Positions 23,085 to 35,490 of a stretch of 64,000 nt of DNA are shown piece by piece. Location of the stretch: the NCBI RefSeq assembly GCF_020283565.1, contig NC_060062.1:26658251-26722250 (forward strand), in the 5' to 3' direction. Below the pieces are notes generated by a model, which was not told where the DNA came from, did no database searches, and saw only the letters and a program-made list of their open reading frames with translations. The first letter of the stretch is position 1; each line of letters starts with the position of its first letter. This DNA comes from Trifolium pratense (lineage: Eukaryota > Streptophyta > Magnoliopsida > Fabales > Fabaceae). The position numbers and the translations under genes were made by a program.

Positions 23085-24410
23085 TGATGGTTTACTCAAA
23101 TATCATCCTTTCATCCTCTCTCAAAATATTATTCCGAATAAGGTAAATTATTTTCTTCTATTTCCTCTTTGTCCTCCCCTCCAAAGTTCTTGCTTTTTTT
23201 TATCTCTACCAAACAGATGTTAACTTAAGAAAGAAAATGGATTAGATGCAGTCACTTTTCAATGAAATAGCGTAGTCACTTTATGTTTGTCCGATAAAAA
23301 TCAAACAGTCTAAAAGTATATATATTAATTTTATTTAATAGTTCTAAAATATTGTACACAAAATCTTAACCGCCTGATTAAAATCGGACACTAACGCTTA
23401 ACTGTAGGCTCTTTTTAACCGCACGCAATTCTGGTCTAGCTATCTAGTCTAGCTATATATTAACCCTAGGAGAAAACCAAATATAGATAATCTTACTGTA
23501 CCCGTATGGACTTGCAATTGGATAGTACAAGTGAGTAGGACAATTAATAAATTAGTTGAAAACGACAACTAATCTACATGGTTTAATTAAAAGCTTGATA
23601 TAAAAAACTCAAGCAATAGATCATAAACAGAAATTATGGACATTTAATAGCGACAGGAGTACTTTATTTTGTTGCTCCGTAGGGACAAATCTCATTGTCA
23701 CACACCTCTTTGTTTGATTACAAAGTAACTAGATCTTGCTTATCAAAAAAAACAAAGTAACTAGATCTCTTCTCCAATAATATTGAGTGTCACGTTAGCA
23801 AAAGAAAAAAAAAAACATTTCAAATTATTTTATTCTAATTTTATCTATATCAATATTATGTCCACCATTATCTCTTAGGCAAATTTCATAGTTCTGGCAA
23901 CAATTTTTATGTGTTGTCACATACAATAAATATCGTAGTGTTTATTATACTCTGTTATCCATTTTGATAATGATTAACACTTAACAATTATTAACACACT
24001 CAAGTAAAAAAAATTATTAACACTATTAATAATTCTTTTAATCTAAAATGAGACTTAATATGTCATGAACGAGCTAGTACTAGCTAGCAATTAGTAAAAA
24101 AAAAAAACGAATTAAATGGTATGCAACAACCCTAATGACCCCTATTTTTGCTTCCACGTACTATTTTAAATTAAGCACATCTTAATCATAGCAAGTTGAG
24201 TCATAACTTATGACTCATAAGGGAGTAAGGGAGTACACTTAAATCATTGAGAGTTTATCTAAAAGACAACAACTCATAGAGGAAAAGCTCATCTTCTTCT
24301 AAGTATTTTTTCCGTCTTCTTTAATAGAAGAGATCGTGGTTTTGATTTTTGGTTTATTTTTTTTACTCAAATTCACTTGTGTATCTTTTTTCATCTACTT
24401 TAAACTAAAG
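23085..24410. other. AT-rich intergenic DNA
   Basis: No gene or complete repeat could be supported. Confidence 0.4.
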
Positions 24411-25311
24411 CTCTGTTTGACAAAAATAGCGGTTGACTGATAAACTATTTGATGGTTGATGACTGATAGCTTTTAACTTATAGCTGATGGCTGATAGCTG
24501 ATAGCTGATAAATTAATTGAAGTGTTTGGTAAAATTAGCAGTTCAACTAGCTAATAATGTAAAATGACATAAAAAGACATTCTTAACTCATAATAAAAGT
24601 GATATTAATTTAATATTTGAGATACTTTAATTATTTATAATTATTTATTTATTTGGATTATTTATTTATAATTAACTTTTAAACATTTATATACATTTAT
24701 ATAGTATTTTAATTTTATTTCATATCAAATCAATATTAATCTTCATTTATTTATTTTTTTTTGGTATAATTATCTTCATTATATGTATGTAGGATATTTA
24801 GTTTCATTATATATAAACTAATATTTTATATAAATGTATATTTTTATGTTTAATTTACTGGTAAATGTTATCTTTGAAATGTAAGCATTGACAATTGTTT
24901 TACATTCATTAGATTAAAAATTGATCGCCTGATTGAACAATGAATAGTATAAGTATATAAATTGAAATTGAAATAGAGACAAACTGTAAAGGTAAAATAT
25001 AAGAATTAGAAAGCAATCGGAACATGACTAACGTATTTATTTTATTTTATATTATAGTAATACTATAATAAATTAGAAAGGATAAAATTGGATTTAAGAT
25101 AAAATTATAAGGGTAAAATTGGAAGAAAAAATGATAAGCTAGAAGCTATAAGCTCATAAGCTACTTGAAATAGCTTCTGGAAAATAAGCTATAAGTCAGT
25201 AAAAGAAGTTATAAGCTCTTTCTGATAAGACTATTAACAAACAGGCTTTTAACTTATAAGCCATAAGACATAAGCTATAAGTTAGCTTTTTTGGCTTGCC
25301 AAACAGACCCT
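24411..25311. repeat. hAT-like non-autonomous element (about 0.9 kb)
   Basis: The left end AGCTCTGTTTGACAAAAATA and right end TTGGCTTGCCAAACAGACCC are inverted copies with a few mismatches. The subterminal regions are full of AGCTGATAGCTGATA on the left and TATAAGCTATAAG on the right. This is the usual 'CTGTTTGGC' end of plant hAT elements. The interior is AT-rich and non-coding. An 8-bp target duplication is not clear. Confidence 0.6.
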
Positions 25312-25316
25312 AAATA

Positions 25317-25695
25317 GGGTTAAATGTTTTAGTCTCTATATTTCGACAGACTTCTAAAAATAGTCTATATTTTTTTTTATTATATTTTTAGTTCTCTGTA
25401 TTTTTGACGTTTTTAACATTGGTCTCTACTGTAAAATTTTGGTTGACTGAACAAACAGAAAATGCTACAATTTATATCAGGCAGATTCATTTAATAACGT
25501 GGACGCGCAAAGAATATGCATTAAATGAGTCTTAGTGACATCTATATAATATTGTTCGTCTGTCAAGTTAACCAAAATTTCTTAATATGAACCAATATTA
25601 AAAACAAAAAAAATATGAGACTAAAAATATAATAAAAAAAATGTATGAACTATTTTTAGAATTCCGCTAAAATGTAGCAACTAAAACATATTTGA
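25317..25695. repeat. MITE with long imperfect inverted ends
   Basis: The left arm (GGTTAAATGTTTTAGTCTCT ... ATTATATTTTTAGT) is inverted against the right arm (ACTAAAAATATAATAA ... CAACTAAAACATATTTGAG). The middle holds 'gttgactgaacaaacagaaaa' versus 'cgtctgtcaagttaacc'. It directly follows the hAT-like element. No target duplication read. Confidence 0.6.
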
Positions 25696-26271
25696 GTACT
25701 TGTTGAACTAGCTGCACGTGACATGGGTTAAAAGATTTTGACCTGTATCCTTTGCTTAAACCAAATAAGTGAAAATTGCACCGTACTCTTAACCCCACAT
25801 CAACATATACACCCAAGAAAGAGATCCCGAATCAAGCACCAACTCACCTGCCTGCCTTATTATCTGCTTCAAAATCTTTATAGCTGTAATCCACAATAGT
25901 ACCATCAGTGACAGTCAACCACTAGGATTCATGTTCTGGATTTTCACATACCAAAAACAATTTCAAAATTACAGTGGCAATTTTGCAAATATCACAAATT
26001 TCTTCTCCTAAATACATCCAAGTCCATTTTAAGAAAAATTGAGGAAAAAAAATGAGAGGATCCTTTCTCGCTGCTTTTAGTAGGGGTGTGCAAAATATTC
26101 GACTATAAGGCACAAATTCACAATCGTATTCAAAGTCATTTTTAAATATCTAGTTAAAATCTATACATTTAAAAATAAATTTGAATTTGGTTATGGGTTT
26201 TGCACACCTATACAAAAGGTATATTAGGGACCAATTTGAAAGAAAAAACTTAAAAGGACCAATTTAATAAA

Positions 26272-26575
26272 GGCTTAATTAGTAAAATGGTCCCTTAAAG
26301 ATATTTTTGGTTTCAGATTGGTCCCTTAAAGAAAAAAAGGTCCAAATAGGTCCCTTAAAGAAAAAAAGTCCAAATGGGTCCCTTAAAGACATCTCCGTTA
26401 ATCAGTTTGGTCCTTAAAAAGAGGTATAAATAGGACCAAACTGATTAACGGAGATGTCTTTAAGGGACCTATTCGGACTTTTTTTTCTTTAAGGGACCTA
26501 TTTGGACCTTTTTTTCTTTAAGGGACCAATCTGAAACCAAAAATATCTTTAAAGGACCATTTTACTAATTAAACC
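26272..26575. repeat. Foldback MITE, Mutator-type (304 bp, 9-bp TSD)
   Basis: The two arms (about 26272-26412 and 26431-26575) are nearly perfect reverse complements. Each contains several short repeats of TGGTCCCTTAAAG or its complement. The loop is only about 18 bases. It is flanked by the exact 9-bp duplication TTTAATAAA (26263-26271 and 26576-26584). A 9-bp duplication points to Mutator-like transposase. Confidence 0.88.
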
Positions 26576-26695
26576 TTTAATAAAATATAGGGAGATAAAG
26601 AACACTCCTAAACATGAGCTAGTGAGGCTGAAGAGAAATAAGGTAATAGTTCATGCATTACAAGAGATTGAATGATTAGCACCCAGTTTAGTAAG

Positions 26696-26898
26696 GGATA
26701 TGGATTCAGTGAATTCATAAATGTACTAACTGCAGTGCAGTCGGCCACATATAAATCGTCCGATCAAGATCGGACGGTTTAGATTTTAAAATCAGATTTT
26801 ATAATTAAAATCTGACCTTAAAATCTGAGCCGTCTGATCTTGATCAGACGGTCCAAATCTACAAACTGCATGCAGTCGACTTCACAGAATCCAAATCC
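26696..26898. repeat. MITE, Mutator-type (203 bp, 9-bp TSD)
   Basis: The ends GGATATGGATTC and GAATCCAAATCC are inverted, as are internal motifs (GCAGTCGGC / GCAGTCGAC, GATCAAGATCGGACGGT / CCGTCTGATCTTGATC). The flanking 9-bp duplication is TTTAGTAAG (26687-26695 and 26899-26907). Confidence 0.85.
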
Positions 26899-26907
26899 TT
26901 TAGTAAG

Positions 26908-28890
26908 ACTATTTGTGCAAGGGCTTTTTTCTCGAAAAATGCGATGAATTGAGATATTTTCAATCCTTAATCAAATAAGTCCGAATGAGCTCTAAGAGGT
27001 TGGCATAATAATGGATCTTTAACACTTCTTTCAACATCAAATGCACTACAAGAAGAGAGTAAAAAAAACAAAGCAGTTTACTGACATGAAGTTACTAAGG
27101 AGTAGATTCTTAAAATAAACAATTGTGTGTTTTTTTTTTTTGGTAAGGTACAATTGTGTTCTTTTAAAAAGCAATAAAAATGCAAAAATATTATTTTTAA
27201 AAATGAATCTTCTCTAACAAGTTTTTTAGTCTTTCAATCACAATTGTTTATTTTAGGAACATCGTTTCTTCTTGTTCACAAGTACTAATTAAACACATAT
27301 TTAAAAAATGAAAACATTTTGTTTTCACAAACTAAATTATGATCTCTAAATTTTTAGTAGCCGTGAAATATGTAATTAAAGAGAAAGAAAATATATTAAT
27401 AAGTCACCATCCTTATATATTTCATAATTTGGTCCTATAAATCACAAGTTCGTCGGATATATATTTCATAATCTGGTCCAATAAATCACAAATTCATCGT
27501 AGCAATTTTCAAAAGACACATGCAATTGATTATATATGTAAACGAAATATAAAATAGAGATTAATTGCTATGTATATTGTAAAATATTTTTACATACACA
27601 TTCAATAAAATTATATTGCAGTCTCACGTTATACATTTGTTTCTAAATAAAATATATAATCTCAACTTTCAAATGTCTATATATATCATAATTTAATTTA
27701 ATAACGTAAAATAATTTTACGTTATTGTGTACGTATATAAATTATGATGAATATTCATATTAATTTTAGGAAAAATAAAATAAATTTTGTCCAGAGATAT
27801 CGGTACCAACAAATAAGTTTTTTTAAATAAGTTGGATAACTAAGAATTTAACTGTAAATTAAATCCTATAAAATACTAATCTGTACACATATCTTCTTTT
27901 CTCTACTATAAAGGAGAATAATTGAAATCCTAATATAACTCCGTTCCACCACCATAATTATAATAAACAACCAGAATAATTTTGGTGTTATTAACCATAA
28001 TTTAGTAAGTTGATGGATGCATATGAGATGATAACGTGCCGTCCATAATGGATATACGCTACCATGTACAAGTCATTTTCTGATTAAAAACAAATTATTA
28101 ATTATAAGTTCAGTTCTATCTTATTTAATTTAAGCAAGCATGCGGTTATTATAATATTTTTTGTTTTTGGTACAATAGTTTCGTGTTTATGATTTGTTGG
28201 CACGTAGTTATAATTAATTTTCCACCTTGTTATTATAGATAAAGTGAAGTCTTAGTGGGATCTCAAAGAAAAATGTGGGGGATGTTTAATTAAATTTTTT
28301 AAATTTAATTAAATCAATACGTAATTTTTAACTTATATTTGAAACAGTAAGTTTTGTTCAAAAATTAGTTTTTCTGTTGTGACTTGTGCGCTTATTCTTC
28401 CAACATTGTTCATAAATACGTGAAATTTGAATAAAGATGTTTGGTATAATAATATTGACATTGTAACTTGAGCTATAGATCACACGAATACCTACACTTA
28501 ATTAGATGCATCATGCATGTCTAATTGTCTATAACAATTTTACACTAACAATGTATAGTAATTAAATTCATTCTATGGCCAAAGTCTATAGTGTATAGAG
28601 AAAATTAACGACAGTAGAATAAAAAATAAGGTTTTAGATTTAGGGATTTCGAATTTGAGTCTCGTTAATATCTTTGAAGGAGTTAATTAAATATAAATTT
28701 CTTTGTATGTTTTTTAAGTTGGGATATCATTTCTACCATTAACTAAAGCATTATCCCCTAACTCTAAATTTTTACTGATATGAAAAATGAAGTATGTGGT
28801 CTTATAGGGGTCGTAAACCTAACCTCTTTGATCATGCAAGGTTATCTAACTTAGATAAGATAACGCTCCACTACACAGTCAATGTGGTGT
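26908..28890. other. AT-rich intergenic DNA
   Basis: A short direct repeat (ATATATTTCATAAT.TGGTCC.ATAAATCACAA, about 27413 and 27459) is the only structure seen. No gene. Confidence 0.4.
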
Positions 28891-28900
28891 GGTTGCTATG

Positions 28901-29058
28901 GGAGGATATCCTCTCCCGTGTCCAGTTAATTCAGTAAAATCTGGACCACATATTTATTTTTGTTACAAAGTGTTCGTCCTATTAAAAATGCATTGAAGGG
29001 CCAGGATTCAAACATTAATTCCTTCCGTGAAAAGTACACGGGAGAGGATCCTTTCCCG
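28901..29058. repeat. Small MITE (about 158 bp, 9-bp TSD)
   Basis: The left end GGAGGATATCCTCTCCCGTG and right end CACGGGAGAGGATCCTTTCC are inverted, and each end is itself partly palindromic. The duplication GTTGCTATG flanks it at 28892-28900 and 29059-29067. Confidence 0.75.
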
Positions 29059-29589
29059 GTTGCTATGTAGTAGTAGGCCAAGTTATTATATACGTTTACA
29101 ATAGTTCACTAACATTAGGGTCGGCCATGTTTGTGTGTATCATGGGCTATTGCGCAATACTTCAAAATTCTTGAGTCGAAATTTCCACAAAAATATTAAA
29201 TAGAAATATTTATGTCCAAATTTTAATCAAATTTTAAACTTAATTATATCAATAAATCCCAAAATTTAGAGGCTCTTAAAAGTGTTTAAGATTCTAAATC
29301 ATTCCTGTATATACTAGTTTTAGGATCAAATGGTAAAGACAGCTCACAGACACACGCATACATATCTAGGGAGCGATAAAATTATATTGGTATAATAACA
29401 TTAATTTGAATAATATTACACTGAATAATAACATTTAATAAATTTTATAGAATTTACTGTTTAATAGTTTATTTCATATAAGTTTTATATGTAAAATTTT
29501 ACACATCTAAAATATTTAATATTACTATGTTATTAAAACTAATCAAAATTGATTGATAATGACAGTCAATTATATGATATTTTTAGTAG

Positions 29590-30460
29590 TAATTTAGGGT
29601 AGTTCTAATAGCAATTGAAGCGCAAAAGCAAGCAAATACCTGGAAAAGTGAAGTTACTTGGTACATAAGCAAGAAAAGTAGAAAAAGCAGCAAAAAAGGG
29701 CAAACACATAATAAACAACGCAGCCATCGTACCTACGATGAGATCCAGCGTGGCGCGATGAGAAGGCGGTTTAAATTGAAGAAAATCTGCAACAAATATT
29801 TCCCATCGTACCACGATGACTTGTCATTGTGGCGGCACGGTGAAAGGCGGTTGAAGAAAACAAAAAATCTGGAGAAGATCTTCCATCGTACCAACGATAT
29901 GATCCATCGTGGTCACGAAGGACAATGTGCTAAGGTCCAACATGAGACCATTAAGTTCAGTATCTGAGATCTTAGTATAGGATTAAAGTTTAGTCTAGAA
30001 CGATAAATTATACCTGAAGTCAGAATTAGGACTAGTTTGAGGCACACGTGACAGCTTGCGACACATCGAGCCTTAAGGGTAAGGATACCTAAGTTTAAAC
30101 GAAAAAGTGGAACCAACTGAGTGCTTCTGAACCTATTTTATAAGATTAATCCTGATAGAGGGGAACAAAGGAATGAACCACCAAGCAGGAGTAATGGAGG
30201 GATTCGAAAACACTTAACCACCTCCGTGGACACACACGCACCTTTATTTATTTTTCAGTCATTTACTTTCCTGCAATTTACTTTTTACCCGCACAACTCT
30301 CTAAACAAAAAAGCGAATGCAAAACTATCTAAATTCCTAAGCGAAACTAGTAATTTTGACACAATTTCTGTGGAGAACGATAACTTATCACTTTATTACT
30401 TGGTTCCGATTTTGTGCACTTACATAGCCACCATCAATTTCGTTAAAAAAAAAAATCGAA
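29590..30460 (+). repeat. Probable LTR-retrotransposon remnant (non-coding)
   Basis: The style is that of long terminal or untranslated regions of plant retrotransposons: repeated CATCGT.CCACGATG phrases (29725-29920), GCACCTTTATTTATTT..CAGTCATTTACTTTCCTGC, then TCTGTGGAGAACGATAACTT and GCCACCATCAA. Short open frames here are not protein-like. No ends, primer-binding site or coding domain were found, so the class is a guess. Confidence 0.35.
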
Positions 30461-30650
30461 ATTAATGATATTTTTCATAAAGAATTAATCATATTAAATA
30501 TTGTGTAACCCTAAATCGTTAAAATGATATTATGCGGCATAAAATTATTTAAATTTTACACGAGTGTAAAAAAATTGATTTCTATAATGAAAAAGTTTGA
30601 CTAAATATTGTAAGTACATCTCAAATCTAGTTAGTTACCTAGATTCGAAC

Positions 30651-30905
30651 TACTCTTTCTATCCCAAAATATAAGATGCAGTTTGATTAATGCACGTATA
30701 CCAATTCATAATTTTGATCACTAATATTTTTAATTTTCTATTAATAAAAATTTGATATTTTGAACATACGCATCAAAATAAATCAAACAAAATCTTATAA
30801 TCTTATATGCTAACATTTATATTTATATATTATTAAAAAATATAATTAAAACAAGATAAATAATTTAATCAAAATAGCTCTTATATTTTAATACGGATCG
30901 ATTGG
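30651..30905. repeat. Diverged Stowaway-like MITE
   Basis: The left end TACTCTTTCTATCCCAAAAT resembles the CTCCCTCCGTCCCA type of terminus. The right end (TATTTTAATACGGATCG) is a degraded inverted copy. The interior is AT-rich. Confidence 0.4.
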
Positions 30906-31795
30906 CAATTTCACACTTATACTGTACTTTGTTGTATGAGGAGTGAGGATGCACTTGTACTATTTAAAATAAAATAAAGTTTGACCAAGTCAAAAAGAGT
31001 AATTCAAAACTCAAAATGAGACACAACTTTCAAAATGACAACTGTTGAGTTTCCTTCTTTGAGTTAAAAAAAAGAGCGGGAGTACAGATGTATGGGTCAA
31101 GTAATCAAGACAGAGAAGAAAATGACCCCACACAAACACAACCCATCAAATCGTACTATACATTTTTCTTTTCATCCATATCCACATGCCTCACTCATCA
31201 AGCAACCAACGCCTGCATGTTTGTCTTTTTTTCTTTGGAAATTTCCATTTCAAACATTTTATTAGTAGCCTCTTTAGCTTTTTCATTAAAGTTAGATCAC
31301 CGATCTTAGCACTAATAAATTCCACAAGATAAAATAAATTCGGAGTACTACATATTATAAGCTTAAAATAGCATGACTTATTACAAACTAGTACATCTTG
31401 ACTTGAATGAAACTTTAGCTTATAATGGCTAATAAGCCCTTTTACCCTTCTTCCATAAACTTAATAATTTAACATGGAAGACAATGACCACTTTACCTTA
31501 TTACAAAATAATAATATTAAAATATTAATTAAAAAGATTAAAAACTCTAACCCCTAATCTAACCATCTTTCAATGTTCTTCTTTCCAACTACAAGTGTTC
31601 CCCAAAAGCTGCATCTCACAAAAACCGGATGTTTTTATTGCCACTAAACTAACCAAAACACATTCTTCAATCTCATCTTTATACTAAAATATTTTTATTA
31701 TTAAAAATACATATTATCACAACCCTTCTAAATTAACTAATTTTTTCATCATCATCATCATCAATAATCAGAAGAAACTTGAATCCTTGCTTGAA
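30906..31795. other. Intergenic stretch and 3' flank of the minus-strand gene
   Basis: No gene seen. A short (ATC)n run near 31747-31762 lies just downstream of the stop codon of the minus-strand gene, presumably in its 3' untranslated region. Confidence 0.45.
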
Positions 31796-33352
31796 TCAAT
31801 AAGTCCATTCCTGAGGCAAACGATTTTCATAACTAGCTGCCTCTTCTCTTTGCATTCTTAATCTCTGCTGCATCACAAGAGCATTTCTCCTTGCCAACAA
31901 TGCATCTACAATAAACAAAAAATACCAAATAAGTCACCACAAAAGTCAAACTAAACAAATTAACTTTTTATTAGTAATTCCTTAAAAACCCACTTACCAT
32001 AATCCACACCAAAATCATTTGAAAAACAAGGTTGTCTACCACCATTAAAGTCATCAATAGTCAAATTCAAAGCATGAATAACCTTAGCTGGGACCAAAAC
32101 ACTTGAACGACCTGTAATAATACAAAAAACAACAAAAAAAGTAAGACAAAGTAAAAAAAACAAAACAAAAAAAAACCAATTGAAACATAAATGGTTCGTG
32201 ATTTTTACCTGTTTTCTTGCGACACACAAATGGTTCATGATTGTTACTTGTTTTCTTGCGAGATTCAGGAGGAGGGGTCCCATATGGACGAGGTAAGAAC
32301 ACCCCTGTTCCTCCACATCCTCTTTTCACATCAGATCCATTATATAAACCGGGTCTTGAACCAGACCCGGATCCGTTGAAAAGACCCGGATTATTTTGGT
32401 GCTGCTTCACTTGCATAGTTGAATGCCATGCTGGACGAGGCAAAGCCCGCATGCATTTCATTCCTTCATATTCATATCCTCTGCTCTGAACCTGATGAGC
32501 CAACCAACTAGCTTCCTTTGCTTGGGCCTGGGCCTGGACCCGGGCTTGTCTTCCCCAAATTGATTCACACTGTTGCTTCAATTGATGATACTGAACCTAA
32601 ACAAAATAAATTAAAAATATTGTTAGTAACAAAACAGAAAAAATAACTCATTGGGGCATTTTCACAAACAGTTATGAAGGTAACTTACATGAGAAGGATT
32701 AGGGTTTCCGAACAAAGCTGCGGCGCGATTCTCCGCCGTGATAGGTGGTGGAAGGCCGCCGAGTAGTCCTCTTTTGTTCTGAAACTCGAACAACGAAGCT
32801 TCGTTGTTCATCTTCAACCTTGCAACTTCACCGGCAGCGGCGTATAAAACCTCCCAAGCGTCGTTTCCGGTGGAGAACGGTATTGTTGTTGGCGAAGGTA
32901 CACGAGTTGAACCGTTTGGACTTCCGTCACTTGACCCGCCGCTACGACCCGACCAGCTTCCGATTCCGGCTAACGTCGACTGAGGTGAACCAGCCATAAC
33001 TCGAACCTTCTCATGAATCTGTGAAAAACAACAAAAAATAGTTAGTTTCGTTAAAAAAAACAAAAAATCGTTTAAATCTTGCAATAAAGCACTGAAATGT
33101 TGTTACCTCAGGTTTTTCGCTGTTGAAAATGGGAGCACTGAGTTCGCTGAGTTGCTTCCGAGTTTCGTTAAGCGAGGTTTGACTCAGTCGACGAGTTAAA
33201 CCAGCAAAGAAATCTTCCTCATCACTGTTTTCAGTTTCAAACGAGTCAAACTCGTAAGGAAACTCAGTAGGAAAACCAAACGCGGTATCAAACTCAGTAA
33301 GTTTCTCATTCACTTTTTCAAACTCAGTAACATCTTCATTAAGTTTAGCCAT
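31796..33352 (-). CDS. Conserved plant protein of unknown function (five exons, 382 or 395 aa)
   Basis: Exons (minus) are 33352-33107, 33018-32689, 32596-32248 (or to 32209), 32111-31998 and 31905-31796. All introns have GT/AG ends and phases agree. The acidic N-terminus (MAKLNEDVTEFEKVNEKLTE) leads to ENSDEEDFFAGLTRRLSQ, then MAGSPQSTLAGIGSWSGRSG, a Gly/Ser/Pro region, AWEVLYAAAGEVARLKMN, a Gln/Ala-rich helix (RQARVQAQAQAKEASWLAHQ), GCGGTGVFLPRPYGTPPPES, SSVLVPAKVIHALNLTIDD and the ending RLPQEWTY. I recognise the layout and the VFLPR and LPQEWTY blocks from conserved plant proteins without assigned role, but not a function. No signal peptide or membrane helix is seen. The third donor site is duplicated (see 32184-32260). 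A CT-rich leader lies upstream on the minus strand (33360-33640). It looks intact. Confidence 0.88.
32184..32260 (-). repeat. 39-bp tandem duplication across the exon 3 splice donor
   Basis: Read on the minus strand, CGCAAGAAAACA-AGTAACAATC and CGCAAGAAAACA-GGTAAAAATC start 39 bases apart, and about 33 of the next 37 bases agree. The upstream copy gives the donor ACAA|GTAACA and the downstream copy ACAG|GTAAAA. Both leave one base in the codon and both join exon 4 in frame, so use of the second adds 13 residues. Confidence 0.85.
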
Positions 33353-34090
33353 AGCAATAACAAAAAGAAGAGAAACCTAAGGAAAAAAATAAAGTAGAAG
33401 AAAATAAGAGAGAAAAAAGAAAGAGGGTTAAGGTTTTTTGAAATGTGGAAGCAGTTACAAAGGAAGTTGAAGTTGCTGGTTGAGGAAGATATAATAATGA
33501 TACAGCTGTGTGTGTGTGCTTGATTTTGCAGGGTAAGGGACCCACAAAATAGAGGACAATAAAGAGAAGAGAAGGGAACCCAAAGAGAGAGAGAGAGATA
33601 GAGTAGAGAGAGAAGTGAAAAAAGTGAGATGGAGGATATAGAATGTTGAAGACAAGTTGCTTTTATTAAGGTTTGAAGGGTAGGGACCCTATAAAAGAGA
33701 GTTCAAAATCAAAAAATATAAGTATATTGGTGGAAAATGAAAAAGAGGGAGAAGATTTGCAAACAACTTGTACAAATGGCCCAGTGGTTAGACATTTGTC
33801 CTTGCATGTATCCCACCTGCCATTTGTCTACTCTTTTACTAAATTTTGTGATAAAAATTGATTAATTATTAATTGGTTTTTGAAATTTAAATTAATTAAG
33901 CGGCGGAGCTTCTTTTACTTATTGTTAGGATAGTTTAAATTTAAATTTAAGTTTACATAACCATGAAATTTGGGTCAAGTTTGTTAATAAGTTTCTGTCA
34001 AAATAAATTTAGAGAGGAGTCGAGTTAACTGAATTATTGACTTATTGTTCTTCTGCAAATTATAGGGTTATTATTTCTTGCCAATTACCG
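33353..34090. promoter_or_regulatory. Upstream region of the minus-strand gene
   Basis: Read on the minus strand it is CT-rich near the gene, with a (CT)n tract at about 33583-33615, as in many plant leaders. A clear TATA box was not fixed. Further upstream (33840-34090) it is AT-rich with no gene. Confidence 0.4.
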
Positions 34091-34361
34091 TACTTTCTCC
34101 GTTCCAAAATGTAAATTACACAACTTAAGAAACGAAATTAATGTTGTATGAAAAAAAGAAATTATGAGTTAGATTACAAAATTGTCTTTCATTAATGGTA
34201 TAGGAAAGATAAATTGAATAATTAAAATAATAAAGAGTAATAAATACTTAAAAGTATAATAGGAAAAATAACATTAAATGTTTCATTTGTAATGTAAAGT
34301 AACTTATAATTTAGTACAAATTTTTTCTCAAATTGACTTACATTTTGGAACGGAGAGAGTA
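34091..34361. repeat. Stowaway-like MITE
   Basis: The ends CTTTCTCCGTTCCAAAATGT and ACATTTTGGAACGGAGAGAG are inverted and flanked by TA. The interior is AT-rich and non-coding. Confidence 0.8.
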
Positions 34362-34655
34362 ATATTTATGTTCTTCATTCTTCAATATCCATATTTTTGA
34401 CCAATAAAAGGCCTTGTAGATAGCATATAGTTTAGCGAACAAATTATCAGATAATTACTGTTCAGTGTGTATGACTGAGGAAATTACTGTTCACTCACCT
34501 AATTCCACTTACCACTGAAACCGAATTTTATTTTGTCGTTACTTGTGTTTTAGGTAAATTTTGGTCTTTCGCGTTGGCGAGATTCATTTTTTGAAATTTT
34601 AAATTCTCAAGCTTCTGACTCTTGTTTTAAATTATTCTTAATTTTGTTTTGGATC

Positions 34656-34817
34656 ATGCTAACCGGTGCCCCCGGGGCACTGGTTAAGGAAACCAAAAAA
34701 GGAAATTTTAAAATTTAAAATAATACTTTTTAGACTTTCAAGGCGTTAACTGCACAAACTTCAATATAATATTACTATAATTGATTCCTTAAACAGTGCC
34801 TCGGCACTGTTTAGCAT
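34656..34817. repeat. Small MITE with self-complementary ends
   Basis: The left end ATGCTAACCGGTGCC and right end GGCACTGTTTAGCAT are inverted copies, and each is followed or preceded by its own short hairpin (GGTGCCCCCGGGGCACTGG; CAGTGCCTCGGCACTG). The target duplication is unclear. Confidence 0.6.
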
Positions 34818-35490
34818 TTTCCTTTTGTTTTTTCTTCTTTTTTTATCCTCCGGTAATAATAACTAGAATTGTTGTTTGATCCTAGCCATGTTCATAATGA
34901 TTTAGCCAAATTGTACTTTTTACTTTCAAATTTTATAATCCGGTGATTTAGGTCTTTAATTTTGAAAATTTAGCTCTTTAATTTTATTTTCAATTACAAA
35001 AATGAACCTCTCAGATTTAAAATAATTTTTTTCATTTCTATGATTTTGATTTTTTTTAAAAAAAATTTGGAATCCGACTCAAGAACCGACTAATCTGAAG
35101 GGTCCAATCTCATCGCCCACTTGCGGGGACTCCGTTTAAAGCTAGAGTTTTTAACTCGACATGAACCAACTCACCGAAATTGACACTTGGAATAATCGAA
35201 ACTTAGACCTTGAGAAGAGCAAACTCTAAGGTCCTAAGCTAACACCACTGGATTAACTCAAATGGATTTTGAATTTTAAAGTTTGAAAATTATAATATTG
35301 GTCTCGTAAATTTTAAATATTAACTACTCAATTATTGATATGATTATTGTTTTTTAGAATTTTTTTAGTAAATTATTGTTATTTCAATTTAAATAACGTG
35401 TCTTTGTATTAATAATTATAGATTGCGTTATTTTAAAACCTAAAAGCCAAAATCACTGTTTGTGAAATTTAGAAGACTAAAAGAGCAATT
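34818..35490. other. Repeat-derived intergenic DNA
   Basis: Part of it (about 35085-35265: CGACTCAAGAACCGAC, then GAGCAAACTCTAAGGTCCTAA, CACCACTGGATTAACTC) looks like a fragment of a dispersed repeat. It is interrupted at 35490 by the copia element. No gene. Confidence 0.4.

Noticed and set aside
29605..30465. Several open frames as a possible gene
   Set aside because: They lie on both strands, have no domain, and the sequence style is that of retrotransposon non-coding DNA.
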